Under the pieces are notes generated by a model. That model made no database searches. It saw nothing but the letters and a program-made list of their open reading frames with translations, and was not told where the DNA came from. A stretch of DNA of 15,919 nucleotides, taken from positions 1 through 15,919 of the forward strand of contig JANMQQ010000098.1 of the NCBI GenBank assembly GCA_031370545.1, written 5' to 3'. Position 1 is the stretch's first letter. Every line of letters starts with the position of its first letter. Of the stretch, positions 7,090 to 13,863 are shown piece after piece. The position numbers and the translations under genes are program-made. Source of the stretch: UBA6921 sp031370545 (GTDB taxonomy: Bacteria; Pseudomonadota; Gammaproteobacteria; SG8-11).

Positions 7090-8940
7090 ATGTCACTCAA
7101 TTCCTCCGCTCCACCTCGGGATGTTTCTACAGAAAAAATAGTATGCCCTGAGCAGCCACATCAAGCCGGTGATTTGCTGGTCAGTTATCTAGAACAGATC
7201 GGTGTCGAGTACGTGTTCGGCATTCCCGGCGGCGCGATTGATCCGCTATTCAATGCGCTGGCGCGCAGCGCACGGCGCGGCGGCCCGCGCGCCGTGGTGG
7301 CGCGGCACGAGACCGGTGCTGCCTTTATGGCAGACGGTTACGCGCGCGAAACCGGTCGACTCGGCGTGTGCTGCTCTACTACAGGACCAGGTGCCACCAA
7401 CTTGATTACCGGAGTTGCCTGCGCCTATCAAAACGACATTCCGGTACTCGCGCTCACGGCGCAAACGGCCTTGCCGGTCTTTGGCAAGGGCGCGTTTCAG
7501 GAATCCTCATGCACTGGCGTCAACATATTGGGGATGTTCGAACACTGCACCAGCTACAATTCGTTGGTTTCTCATCCGCAGCAACTCGAAACCAAGCTCA
7601 TTGACGCCATCGTCACCGCGTGCCGCTCGCGCACCACGGCGCATCTCAGTCTGCCGCTTGATGTCATGCGCGGGTTGGCGCCGGTGGCCGCACCGTCGTT
7701 CGATCTGCGCAAGCTGTTGCGCGCGCCTTCTTTGTTCGACGGCGATGCTTTCGAAGAACTGTGCGGGATCGTCGCAGCGGCAAAAAATCCGGTGATTTTG
7801 ATGGGTGGTGCCTGCGAAGAAGCGGCCGGAGTGATTCTGGAATTTGCGCTGCTGCGCAACATCCCGGTGGTGACGACGCCGCACGGCAAGGGCTTGATCA
7901 ATGCCTATCATCCGCTGTATCGCGGCGTATTCGGATTTGCCGGCCATCGCAGCGCGCACGCCTTGTTGGCCGGCAGTGATCTGGTGCTTGCGGCCGGAAC
8001 TGTCATGGGGGAATGGGATAGTGGGGGTTGGGATGAAAAGGCGCTATTGAATAATCGGCTGGTGCAGATCAACGAGACTGAAAAATATATTGCACGCTCC
8101 CCCATGGCACGTTTGCATGTGCAGGGGCAGATACTCATGGTATTCGAGCGCTTGGTGGATCGCTGGCGCCCGTTGGGCGAGTCATGCACGGGATCTGCTC
8201 GCGTGGTATGCGATTCGTTATCGCCCAACCGTGCAAACAACGACCATTCGCCCGTGAAGTTCACCGTTTACCCGCCTCCCCAGCTCAGTCTCGATGAAGA
8301 AACCAGTTCCGTGGATTGCCCAACCGCGCTCAAGCCGCAACGGCTGATGCAGGCGTTGTCGCGTTTGTTCCCGTTAGATACGCGATTCCTTGCGGATACC
8401 GGCAACGGGCTGGCATGGGCTATTCACTGCTTGCATCCGCGCGACCGGAGACTGTCAGGGCGGCGTTCGCGCGTAGCGAACACCTTCCGGTCCAGTTTTG
8501 AATACGCCTCAATGGGATGGGCGATCGGCGCGGCGGTCGGCACCGCCCTGAGCACTCGGCGTCATCCTGTGGTGTGCATTGCGGGTGATGGCAGTTTTCT
8601 GATGAGCGGACAGGAAATCACTGTGGCAGTGCAGGAGAAGTTGAGTATCATTTTTGTAATTTTGAACGACGGCGTCTTGGGAATGGTTATGCATGGTCAG
8701 CGTCTAGGTGGTTCAGAACCCATGGGTTTCGAATTGCCGCCGGTTAACTACTGCGCCATGGCGCAAGCCATGGGCGTGCAGGCGTTCACCGTGCGTTCGC
8801 CCGACGAACTTACGGCGCTGGATATTCGCGGCCTGTGTCGGCATCCGGGGCCAACCTTGCTGGATGTGCACATTGAACGGGAAGAGGTTCCGCCCATGCG
8901 TATGCGCGCGAAGGTGCTGGGCATGGCGGTCAATAATTAA
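7090..8940 (+). CDS. Thiamine-diphosphate-dependent enzyme, acetolactate-synthase-like
   Basis: 616 aa with the three-domain layout of the acetolactate synthase/pyruvate oxidase superfamily. The N-terminal pyrimidine-binding domain (about 26-190) has FGIPGGAIDPLF, the cofactor-activating Glu74 in ARHETGAAFMADGYAR, STTGPGATN, and AFQE. The central domain covers about 210-355. After a poorly conserved linker (about 365-410) comes the pyrophosphate-binding domain (about 415-600), with the Mg/ThDP motif from GDG (D500) to ND (N526) at standard spacing. Glu74 and the ThDP motif are intact, so it should act on a 2-oxo acid. There is no small regulatory subunit gene beside it. The neighbours are two citrate-synthase-like genes, so it is probably not the biosynthetic acetolactate synthase of the branched-chain pathway. 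The substrate is unknown. Confidence 0.85.
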   Translation: MSLNSSAPPRDVSTEKIVCPEQPHQAGDLLVSYLEQIGVEYVFGIPGGAIDPLFNALARSARRGGPRAVVARHETGAAFMADGYARETGRLGVCCSTTGPGATNLITGVACAYQNDIPVLALTAQTALPVFGKGAFQESSCTGVNILGMFEHCTSYNSLVSHPQQLETKLIDAIVTACRSRTTAHLSLPLDVMRGLAPVAAPSFDLRKLLRAPSLFDGDAFEELCGIVAAAKNPVILMGGACEEAAGVILEFALLRNIPVVTTPHGKGLINAYHPLYRGVFGFAGHRSAHALLAGSDLVLAAGTVMGEWDSGGWDEKALLNNRLVQINETEKYIARSPMARLHVQGQILMVFERLVDRWRPLGESCTGSARVVCDSLSPNRANNDHSPVKFTVYPPPQLSLDEETSSVDCPTALKPQRLMQALSRLFPLDTRFLADTGNGLAWAIHCLHPRDRRLSGRRSRVANTFRSSFEYASMGWAIGAAVGTALSTRRHPVVCIAGDGSFLMSGQEITVAVQEKLSIIFVILNDGVLGMVMHGQRLGGSEPMGFELPPVNYCAMAQAMGVQAFTVRSPDELTALDIRGLCRHPGPTLLDVHIEREEVPPMRMRAKVLGMAVNN

Positions 8941-8981
8941 TCGCAATTAAAACGTTAAGCATTGCTTGGAAGGAACATCCA

Positions 8982-9818
8982 ATGAACGATAAAACCGAAA
9001 CCATCCACAGCAAAATCTGGGAAGAAGTGTCTGAGCATGACAATCCGTTTGCGGCGGCCACCTGCTATTGCAGCGGATACGATGTTTACGGCGAGCTGTT
9101 GGGCAAGGCAACCTGGGTCGAATATTTGTACTTGCTGTTCGCGTGTGAACGGCCGACACAAGCGCAGGCCCGGCTGCTGGAAGGCTTGGCGGTTGCCATC
9201 GCCAATCCGGGTCCGCGCGATCACAGCGTGCATGCCGCCATGAGTGGCGGAGCTGCGGGATCCACGTATGCGTCCTGTCTCATGGCGGCGCTCGCGGTTG
9301 GTGCAGGGCAATTAGGCGGAGCGCACGAAGTGGCGATTGCCATGGAGTTATGGCGAGCCTGCGGCGAGGACTGGGATGCATGGCGCGAACGCCTGCGCAA
9401 TCCGCCGAGCGAAGAACGCGCCGATGTGTGGTTGCCGATGGAGCACTCGCCGGGTTTCGATCCGCACGGTACGAGTTGCGCCACGCCCGTGCTTCAAACC
9501 CTCGCCTACCTTGTCACCTGCAGCCCCGGCCGTGCCTTGGTCGGGCTGCAACAGCAACGTGCTGAGCTTGAGCAGGCAGCGGGTTGTCCCTTGGCCATGA
9601 CCGGGGTTGCTGCTGCCGCATTTTTTGATTTGGGATTCACGCCGGCGCAGGGCGAAATGTTGTACCTGTTGTTACGCCTGCCCGGAGCTGCGGCACATGC
9701 ATTGGAGCAAGAAGAACTCGGTTGGCGGCGGTTTCCGTTTTTCCTTGGCGGCTTGACGCTTACGGATGATCCAGGGCCGCGCAACTCGCGTCCGGTGGAT
9801 GCGCAGGCAACGCCATGA
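8982..9818 (+). CDS. Citrate-synthase-like protein A (citryl-CoA-lyase-like, divergent)
   Basis: 278 aa, start ATG 8982 with GGAAGGA 8 nt upstream, 41 bp after the ThDP enzyme gene. The N-terminal part fits the citrate synthase pattern: GYD..GELLG..TWVEYLYLLF..ERPT (about 32-60), then RDHSVHAAMSGGAAGSTYAS (79-98). The catalytic-loop region reads GQLGGAHE (109-116), where citrate synthases have LHGGANE. The usual histidine is replaced by Leu111, and the Asn is His115. A possible second histidine is His162 in PGFDPHG. The R..GAAAHALEQ segment (about 235-247) is retained. The length is short compared with about 430 aa for full citrate synthase but close to citryl-CoA lyase. It overlaps the next gene by ATGA, so coupled synthesis and a heteromeric complex are likely. 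The reaction is unknown. Confidence 0.75.
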   Translation: MNDKTETIHSKIWEEVSEHDNPFAAATCYCSGYDVYGELLGKATWVEYLYLLFACERPTQAQARLLEGLAVAIANPGPRDHSVHAAMSGGAAGSTYASCLMAALAVGAGQLGGAHEVAIAMELWRACGEDWDAWRERLRNPPSEERADVWLPMEHSPGFDPHGTSCATPVLQTLAYLVTCSPGRALVGLQQQRAELEQAAGCPLAMTGVAAAAFFDLGFTPAQGEMLYLLLRLPGAAAHALEQEELGWRRFPFFLGGLTLTDDPGPRNSRPVDAQATP

Positions 9819-10615
9819 GCGGGTCTGAGCGTTTACTGGAGAGTGAGGACAACTGGGTCACGCGCATGGGAGCCTGGTTCCCCGGCGAGCGCGTGGTGTT
9901 TCGCGGGCAGGATTTGCATGTGGACCTGGGCGACCTGGATTGGATGGAGCTGTACCTCTATTCCATCACTGAACGGCGCTTCACTCCGCCACAACTCAAG
10001 GTGCTCAATGCGTTCTGGACCTACACCAGTTTTCCTGATCCGCGTTTGTGGGCCAACCGCGTCGCCGCGTTGGCCGGGACCGCGCGCAGCACCGGCGCAC
10101 TCGGCATTAGCGCAGCGATCGGTGTATCCGAGGCAAGCATCTATGGGCGGCGTCCCGATATCCGGGCCATTGATTTTCTACTGCGTACAAAACAGAAGTT
10201 AGATAAGGGAATGCAGTTGCAGGTACTTATAAAGCAGGAGCTGAAAAAGTATCGCAGTGTCTATGGATACGGTCGCCCGATTACACGTGAGGATGAGCGT
10301 ATTCCACATATGCTGGGGCTGATTAAGCATTTGGGATTGGATCAAGGCACCTATGTTCAATTAGCTTTCGAAGTGGAAAAAATATTGTTGGAAGGGGGCT
10401 GGCGGCTACATATGAACGTTGCGTCTTTGTACGCAGCTCTTGCAGCCGATATGGGATTTACGCGACGCCAATATTATCTATTCATGATTCCTTGTTTCAC
10501 TGCGGCTATGTTGCCGTGTTTTATCGATGCCGCTGAAAAGACAGAAGGTACTTTCTTCCCGTTGCGCTGTACACGCATAACCTATACGGGCGTGCCGCAG
10601 CGACACTGGGAATAA
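9815..10615 (+). CDS. Citrate-synthase-like protein B (divergent, paired with protein A)
   Basis: 266 aa beginning at the ATGA overlap. The same fold is suggested by FRGQDLHVDLGDLDWMELYL (29-48), ITERRFTPPQ, a PDPRLWANR segment near 74, and a C-terminal EGGWRLHMNVASLYAALAAD...RRQYYLF (about 199-228) as in citrate synthase. It ends PLRCTRITYTGVPQRHW. The catalytic histidine positions appear lost: the loop reads GVSEASIYG instead of HGGAN, and the GFGH motif reads YGYGR (Arg154). The R..GW.AH segment is replaced by PCFIDAAEKTEG. Alone it is unlikely to be a classical citrate synthase. It may complement protein A in a heterodimer, because citrate synthase active sites are formed across the subunit interface. 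Its last third is slightly more AT-rich than the neighbours. Confidence 0.72.
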   Translation: MSGSERLLESEDNWVTRMGAWFPGERVVFRGQDLHVDLGDLDWMELYLYSITERRFTPPQLKVLNAFWTYTSFPDPRLWANRVAALAGTARSTGALGISAAIGVSEASIYGRRPDIRAIDFLLRTKQKLDKGMQLQVLIKQELKKYRSVYGYGRPITREDERIPHMLGLIKHLGLDQGTYVQLAFEVEKILLEGGWRLHMNVASLYAALAADMGFTRRQYYLFMIPCFTAAMLPCFIDAAEKTEGTFFPLRCTRITYTGVPQRHWE

Positions 10616-10622
10616 CAGCCCA

Positions 10623-10641
10623 CATCGGAGATCTTCCGATG
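10623..10641 (+). terminator. Hairpin downstream of the citrate-synthase-like pair
   Basis: CATCGGA and TCCGATG form a perfect 7-bp stem with loop GATCT, 8 bp after the stop codon of the operon. There is no U-run after it, so it would be an imperfect intrinsic terminator or an RNA-stabilising 3' hairpin. Confidence 0.45.
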
Positions 10642-10668
10642 CCATTCGCAAATATCCCTCCTCTAAAA

Positions 10669-10813
10669 TCTAAAGCCCACGCATATGCTGCCAGATGATC
10701 AGGGGACGCTGTCCCTTTGATCTCCATAGAGCATTTCCCCATGGTTATGTTTTTGCGGTGCTGAATACGGCGTATGCGTGTTTGCTGTCGCTTTGGATGC
10801 TCTGGCGCAGTCC
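10669..10813 (+). pseudogene. Remnant of TonB-receptor gene 5' end (leader plus signal-peptide region)
   Basis: These 145 bases are closely similar to 13721-13863, the leader and first 24 codons of the intact receptor gene. Matching blocks include CTAAAGCCCACGC, GACGCTGTCC and CCCCATGGTTAT, and GTATGCGTGTTTGCTGT. In this copy the ATG at 10741 is followed after seven codons by TGA (MVMFLRC-stop), and a one-base length change shifts the frame, so it cannot make the signal peptide. Similarity ends abruptly at about 10813, just past the signal peptide. The remaining bases to 10846 are the 3' flank of the minus-strand immunity gene. With 13578-13720 it marks a receptor copy broken by the toxin module. 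Confidence 0.8.
10697..10722. repeat. Imperfect palindrome in the receptor-remnant leader
   Basis: GATCAGGGGAC, GCT, GTCCCTTTGATC: GGGAC/GTCCC pair perfectly and the outer GATCA/TGATC also pair, with a one-base bulge or wobble between. The corresponding site before the intact receptor (about 13748-13773) keeps GGACGCTGTCC but not the outer arms. It may be an operator, an RNA hairpin or a REP-like element; I cannot choose between these. Confidence 0.45.
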
Positions 10814-10846
10814 ACCGGGAGGAAGCGTGTGGTATATCCGCCGCGC

Positions 10847-11686
10847 TCAACGTGACAACGAAGGATGCGTGCTGATGAGCAAGTCGGTGGGCATCAGTCG
10901 GTGTTTGATTTGCAGCTTCAAGCCCGCCCACAGGCCCAGATTGGCCAGCGCCACGGCGTGGTCGCAGATGAATTCCTGCGATGTCTCTTCTTCTTCGCCG
11001 TGCACCGCCTCGGGCTCGTAGAATTCCAGTTGCGCCGCTAACCCGCCGTTAAACCGCACGGTGTTTTTCTCCACGATGCCCAGCAGCGTCGTGCTCAGCG
11101 TGTGGTAGTTCATGCGGAAGTCGCGCTGGCCGGATTTCTTCCGGGTGATTTTGTCGATGTTGCGACGGCACAACTGCGCAGCCGTGCCCGGATCATTCAG
11201 CAGACAGGCTTGCAGCGCATCAACGTAGTTGCACACTTCTTCGTCCATCGGGTCATTGTCGGGCGCGCGGCGCGGCCACGGGGCGAAGCGTCGCGCCAGC
11301 GCGAAGTCGCTGGCCATGAGGGCGGCGGTGAAGCCTTCGATGGCATCAAGCTCCATCACGCATGACCAATCCGCTTTGCCGCCCAGATACTCCGGCAGCG
11401 TGGGATCGTAGGCCATGCGAAAACTCATCTCGATGCACCCGGCGGCGTTCTGGAACGCGGCGCGCGCCTCCTTCACGGCATCACGAGTCGACCGGCTCTG
11501 GAACCAGATGCCATGCAGGTAGCAGGAGCGGCCCAGGGTCATGTGGTTCACCGCCATCCTGGCATAGAGCGGTTGATCGCGTTTATCCGCCTCCATCCTT
11601 TTTTGCTGCCGGGCAAGGTTTTCCAGACTGAACTTGATCCACCCTTCAACTTCCTGCCGCTCGGGGCCTATGCGGGGAATGCTCAT
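10847..11686 (-). CDS. Immunity protein, Imm49-like
   Basis: 279 aa from ATG 11686, which has AGGAG 11 nt upstream on the minus strand. An in-frame start at 11773 would lie inside the upstream gene and adds an Arg-rich, non-conserved tail. The protein is largely alpha-helical and acidic, without signal peptide or membrane segment. The C-terminal block HAVALANLGLWAGLKLQI and the LMPTDLLI ending resemble the Imm49 family of polymorphic-toxin immunity proteins, by pattern memory only. It lies 22 bp downstream of the PoNi-like gene and is the last gene of the toxin module. It may protect against a toxin no longer encoded here, or act as a second neutraliser. Cytoplasmic immunity function is inferred mainly from context. 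Confidence 0.6.
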   Translation of the reverse strand: MSIPRIGPERQEVEGWIKFSLENLARQQKRMEADKRDQPLYARMAVNHMTLGRSCYLHGIWFQSRSTRDAVKEARAAFQNAAGCIEMSFRMAYDPTLPEYLGGKADWSCVMELDAIEGFTAALMASDFALARRFAPWPRRAPDNDPMDEEVCNYVDALQACLLNDPGTAAQLCRRNIDKITRKKSGQRDFRMNYHTLSTTLLGIVEKNTVRFNGGLAAQLEFYEPEAVHGEEEETSQEFICDHAVALANLGLWAGLKLQIKHRLMPTDLLISTHPSLSR

Positions 11687-11708
11687 TCGGGGTCGTGCTC
11701 CTGTGGCC

Positions 11709-12470
11709 CTAAGGCCGGTACTGCGCCAAATCCTTCGGGAAGTATTCCGATGCGCTGTACGCCCCCGGCGCATAGTGAAACAGCTTGGCCACTGCCGCCG
11801 CCTCGAAGCACCAGTAACCGAAGTAGCCCGCCTCCGGGCGGGTATGCCGCTCGTGCCAGTAGGCTTTCTTCAGCGCCGGGTACCAGCTTTGGATAAAGGC
11901 GGTCATCCACTCGACGCGGCGCGCGCCGCCATCGATACTTTTGTAGAGCTTTTCGTAGGGTTTGGGGTAGAGCAGGGCGGTCGCCGCCGGACGACCCGGG
12001 ATGCGGCACGCGACCAGCCGTTCGAATAACAAGTCTTTGCCTTGGTTGTAGTTACCGTGATCGGCCACGGTGACCATGCGGGTGAATAACGCATCATCTA
12101 CCTCTAGGCACAGTGCGACGCTGATGAGCCATAGGCTGACGATGTAGATGTCCAGGTTCTCAGCAAAGCCCTTGCGCGACACCATGTCCTCGGCGCTGAC
12201 GACTTTGGTTTCTTCGGCATAGGCCCACTCCCAGACGCGCACCACTTCGGGCAGGAAGGCTTTCATGTCGTTGAGGTCGTCGCCTCGGCAGTAGCGTTGG
12301 TAGAGTAGCTCGTAGTGTTTGATGAAAAGATCGAAGATATACTGAGGACGATACCCAGGGTTGGCCATAGGGGCGCGTGCGATCTTTTCTTGCTCAGGGA
12401 TGCGCCGGATTTTGTAGTCGATAGATTCATCGAAATACGCTTTATCAAATTTTTGATCTCTTGGTGTCAT
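11709..12470 (-). CDS. PoNi-like immunity protein (DUF1910/DUF1911)
   Basis: 253 aa, no signal peptide. The N-terminal half (about 1-130) begins with a helical segment (DKAYFDESIDYKIRRI...EQE), matching DUF1910. The C-terminal half (about 140-253) has the DUF1911 signature, with aromatic-rich HTRPEAGYFGYWCFEAAAV (about 208-226) and the late ASEYFPKDLA. Known members bind and block PoNe DNase toxins in the producer's cytoplasm. The start codon overlaps the toxin stop by ATGA, which couples immunity to toxin synthesis and strongly supports the pairing. Length matches the family. Confidence 0.87.
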   Translation of the reverse strand: MTPRDQKFDKAYFDESIDYKIRRIPEQEKIARAPMANPGYRPQYIFDLFIKHYELLYQRYCRGDDLNDMKAFLPEVVRVWEWAYAEETKVVSAEDMVSRKGFAENLDIYIVSLWLISVALCLEVDDALFTRMVTVADHGNYNQGKDLLFERLVACRIPGRPAATALLYPKPYEKLYKSIDGGARRVEWMTAFIQSWYPALKKAYWHERHTRPEAGYFGYWCFEAAAVAKLFHYAPGAYSASEYFPKDLAQYRP

Positions 12471-13498
12471 GGTGCTGGCCTCGACTCTCGAATTAAATTC
12501 CCCGCGCCATCAAGCAGGCGTTTGGAAACATTGCCCTGTTCGTCCGTCCGCAATAGCCACTTTTCCACTCGGTCGCCCGCCATCGCATCTTTAATTTTGT
12601 CTGCTTCAGGTTCGCCCGCCGCATCCATAATCCGATCAAACCCCGTCTTCTCCCCCTGCAACCACCCATCACTCGTCTGCTTGCCATCGCGGGTATAACC
12701 CAAGCTGGCTTTGTTGTACTTGGCCTCCACCAGCACATAGTCCGGCGGCGGGGTGGCGTTCTTGTACACGCCGTCAATGCCGTTTTCAAACACGCCTTTG
12801 TCGCGGCCCAGCTTGCTCAGGTTGGGATGTTCTTCGCTGATGTAGGCTTTGGCGCGCGCCTCGCCATACACGCCCTTCTGCGCGCTGCTCGCATTTTTCT
12901 TGGGCGGTGTTTGCCCCGCCTTGCGCGCCAGTTTAAGCAGCGCCTTGCCGCCCACGACGCCCAGGGCCATCCCGCCCAGTTCGCCCATCCGGCTCACCGG
13001 CTCGTCGGTAATCAGGTCGAAGCCTGTGATGATTTGCAAGATGCTCTTCGGAACGCTCGTCATCGGCGGTACATCGAGCACGGCAGAGACCGCCGCCCGC
13101 ACCTGCTTTTCATCCGGTGGCTTCGGCTCGCCGCGCGGCGGGCCGGAACACACCGCTTCGTACAAGCCCAGCCGCCCGGTGAGTACCTGTTCCGTCAGCC
13201 AGCCCAAATAGTCATGACCGACACCTTCTCCGAAGTACGCCGCCCAGTACAGCGTCTCCAGCCACAGGCGGTGGCGCATCGCGAGGTCTTGGGCGAGGGC
13301 GTCGAGAAACGCGCGGCAGATTTCGCGCGAGCCGAATTTCAGCAGGTGGTAGCAACTAGCCCTGGCATCGCCCAAAAGCAGGAAACGGTAGGCGTGGCCA
13401 AGGTGGTACAGAAGATGATCACGCTCGGGCGTGCTGCTCTGGGTAGTGCTACTGCCATCCATGACGTTGCATTCCGGTACAGTTTTGAGGTTCGCCAT
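12467..13498 (-). CDS. PoNe-like DNase toxin (polymorphic toxin, PD-(D/E)xK fold)
   Basis: 343 aa. The C-terminal toxin domain (about 205-343) begins KGVYGEARAK and has the nuclease core GIDGVYKN...YVLVEAKYNKA. Asp242, Glu258 and Lys260 form the D...ExK metal-dependent nuclease motif, with Glu213 upstream, as in PoNe DNases. The N-terminal region (about 25-125) is a helical, aromatic-rich domain I do not recognise. It is followed by a Pro-rich linker and a short hydrophobic Gly/Ala segment (GGMALGVVGGKALL, near 180-195). There is no PAAR, VgrG, Rhs or FIX-like marker that I can see, and no secretion gene nearby. ATG 13498 follows an in-frame stop at 13523-13525; ATG 13462 with GGAA upstream is an alternative. 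The immunity gene overlaps its stop. DNase function is inferred from motif and partner. Confidence 0.83.
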   Translation of the reverse strand: MANLKTVPECNVMDGSSTTQSSTPERDHLLYHLGHAYRFLLLGDARASCYHLLKFGSREICRAFLDALAQDLAMRHRLWLETLYWAAYFGEGVGHDYLGWLTEQVLTGRLGLYEAVCSGPPRGEPKPPDEKQVRAAVSAVLDVPPMTSVPKSILQIITGFDLITDEPVSRMGELGGMALGVVGGKALLKLARKAGQTPPKKNASSAQKGVYGEARAKAYISEEHPNLSKLGRDKGVFENGIDGVYKNATPPPDYVLVEAKYNKASLGYTRDGKQTSDGWLQGEKTGFDRIMDAAGEPEADKIKDAMAGDRVEKWLLRTDEQGNVSKRLLDGAGNLIRESRPAP

Positions 13499-13577
13499 GC
13501 TACGGCACTTCGGGGGTGGCGATCAAATAAAGACATGTCTATGAACAATTCGCCGGATAATTCGCCAGCGGGCCGCA
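13499..13577. other. Upstream flank of the toxin gene
   Basis: No gene is visible. It must carry the promoter of the minus-strand toxin module. A short near-direct repeat, AATTCGCCGGAT / AATTCGCCAGCG, occurs at 13547-13570. The 7-bp arms GAACAAT (13543-13549) and ATTGTTC (13579-13585) are inverted around it, right at the border with the receptor remnant. Confidence 0.4.
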
Positions 13578-13720
13578 TATTGTTCGAGGAATCTACAGGA
13601 CCCGGGGATTGATGATGGTCAACGGTGTTCCGGTCACGGATATGTAGTGTCGGTGATCGGAGTTGAGGTTGGGGCGGCATGCCGGTGGGAAATATCGCGC
13701 GTGTCGAAGTAATTCGCGGC
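13578..13720 (+). pseudogene. Remnant of TonB-receptor plug domain
   Basis: The segment aligns with 14080-14230 of the intact receptor gene, covering about codons 96-146. Shared blocks are ATCTACAG, TTGATGATG, TTCCGGTCAC and GCATGCCGGTGGG. In frame it reads VRGIYRTRGLMMVNGVPVTDM and then meets TAG; later length changes break the frame. Compared with the intact gene it lacks 9 nt in frame (two of the missing codons are Gln and Tyr/Asn-type loop codons). The fragment stops at ATTCGCGGC and is joined directly to the leader repeat of the intact gene. The barrel part is gone. It is the partner of the 5' remnant on the far side of the toxin module. Confidence 0.8.
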
Positions 13721-13863
13721 TTTAAAGTCCACGCCGGGAGATGCCGATGATTGAGGACGCTGTCCATATGACCTCATATAAAGAGCTTCCCCATGGTTAT
13801 ATTTTTGCGGTATTGCTGCGCCGTATGCGTGTTTGCTGTTGCTTTGAATGCAGTGGCACAACC
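13721..13863 (+). repeat. Direct-repeat copy 2 (leader and signal-peptide codons of the intact receptor)
   Basis: This is the second copy of the approximately 145-bp direct repeat whose first copy is at 10669-10813, with the same orientation. It covers 72 bp of leader and about 24 codons. Similarity is interrupted by substitutions and short gaps, so the duplication is not recent. Confidence 0.75.

Noticed and set aside
6893..7096. Small minus-strand frame in the gap before the ThDP gene
   Set aside because: No ribosome site or recognisable motif; it starts inside the next gene's start region and probably reflects decayed mobile-element sequence.
7090..8940. Calling the ThDP gene ilvB (biosynthetic acetolactate synthase)
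   Set aside because: There is no ilvN/ilvH small subunit or other branched-chain gene beside it, and the linkage to citrate-synthase-like genes points elsewhere.
10695..11021. Plus-strand open frame over the receptor remnant and immunity gene
   Set aside because: It runs out of frame through the remnant and then antisense to the Imm49-like gene, with no recognisable domain.
10847..11773. Longer start for the Imm49-like gene at 11773
   Set aside because: The extra 29 residues are Arg-rich and lie inside the coding region of the PoNi-like gene; ATG 11686 has AGGAG upstream and begins right after that gene ends.
13547..13570. CRISPR-like short repeats near the toxin start
   Set aside because: There are only two imperfect 12-nt units with no spacers of regular length.
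12827..13612. Long plus-strand frame opposite the toxin gene
   Set aside because: The translation is a shadow of the PoNe-like gene; the minus frame has the nuclease motif and an ATGA-coupled immunity gene.
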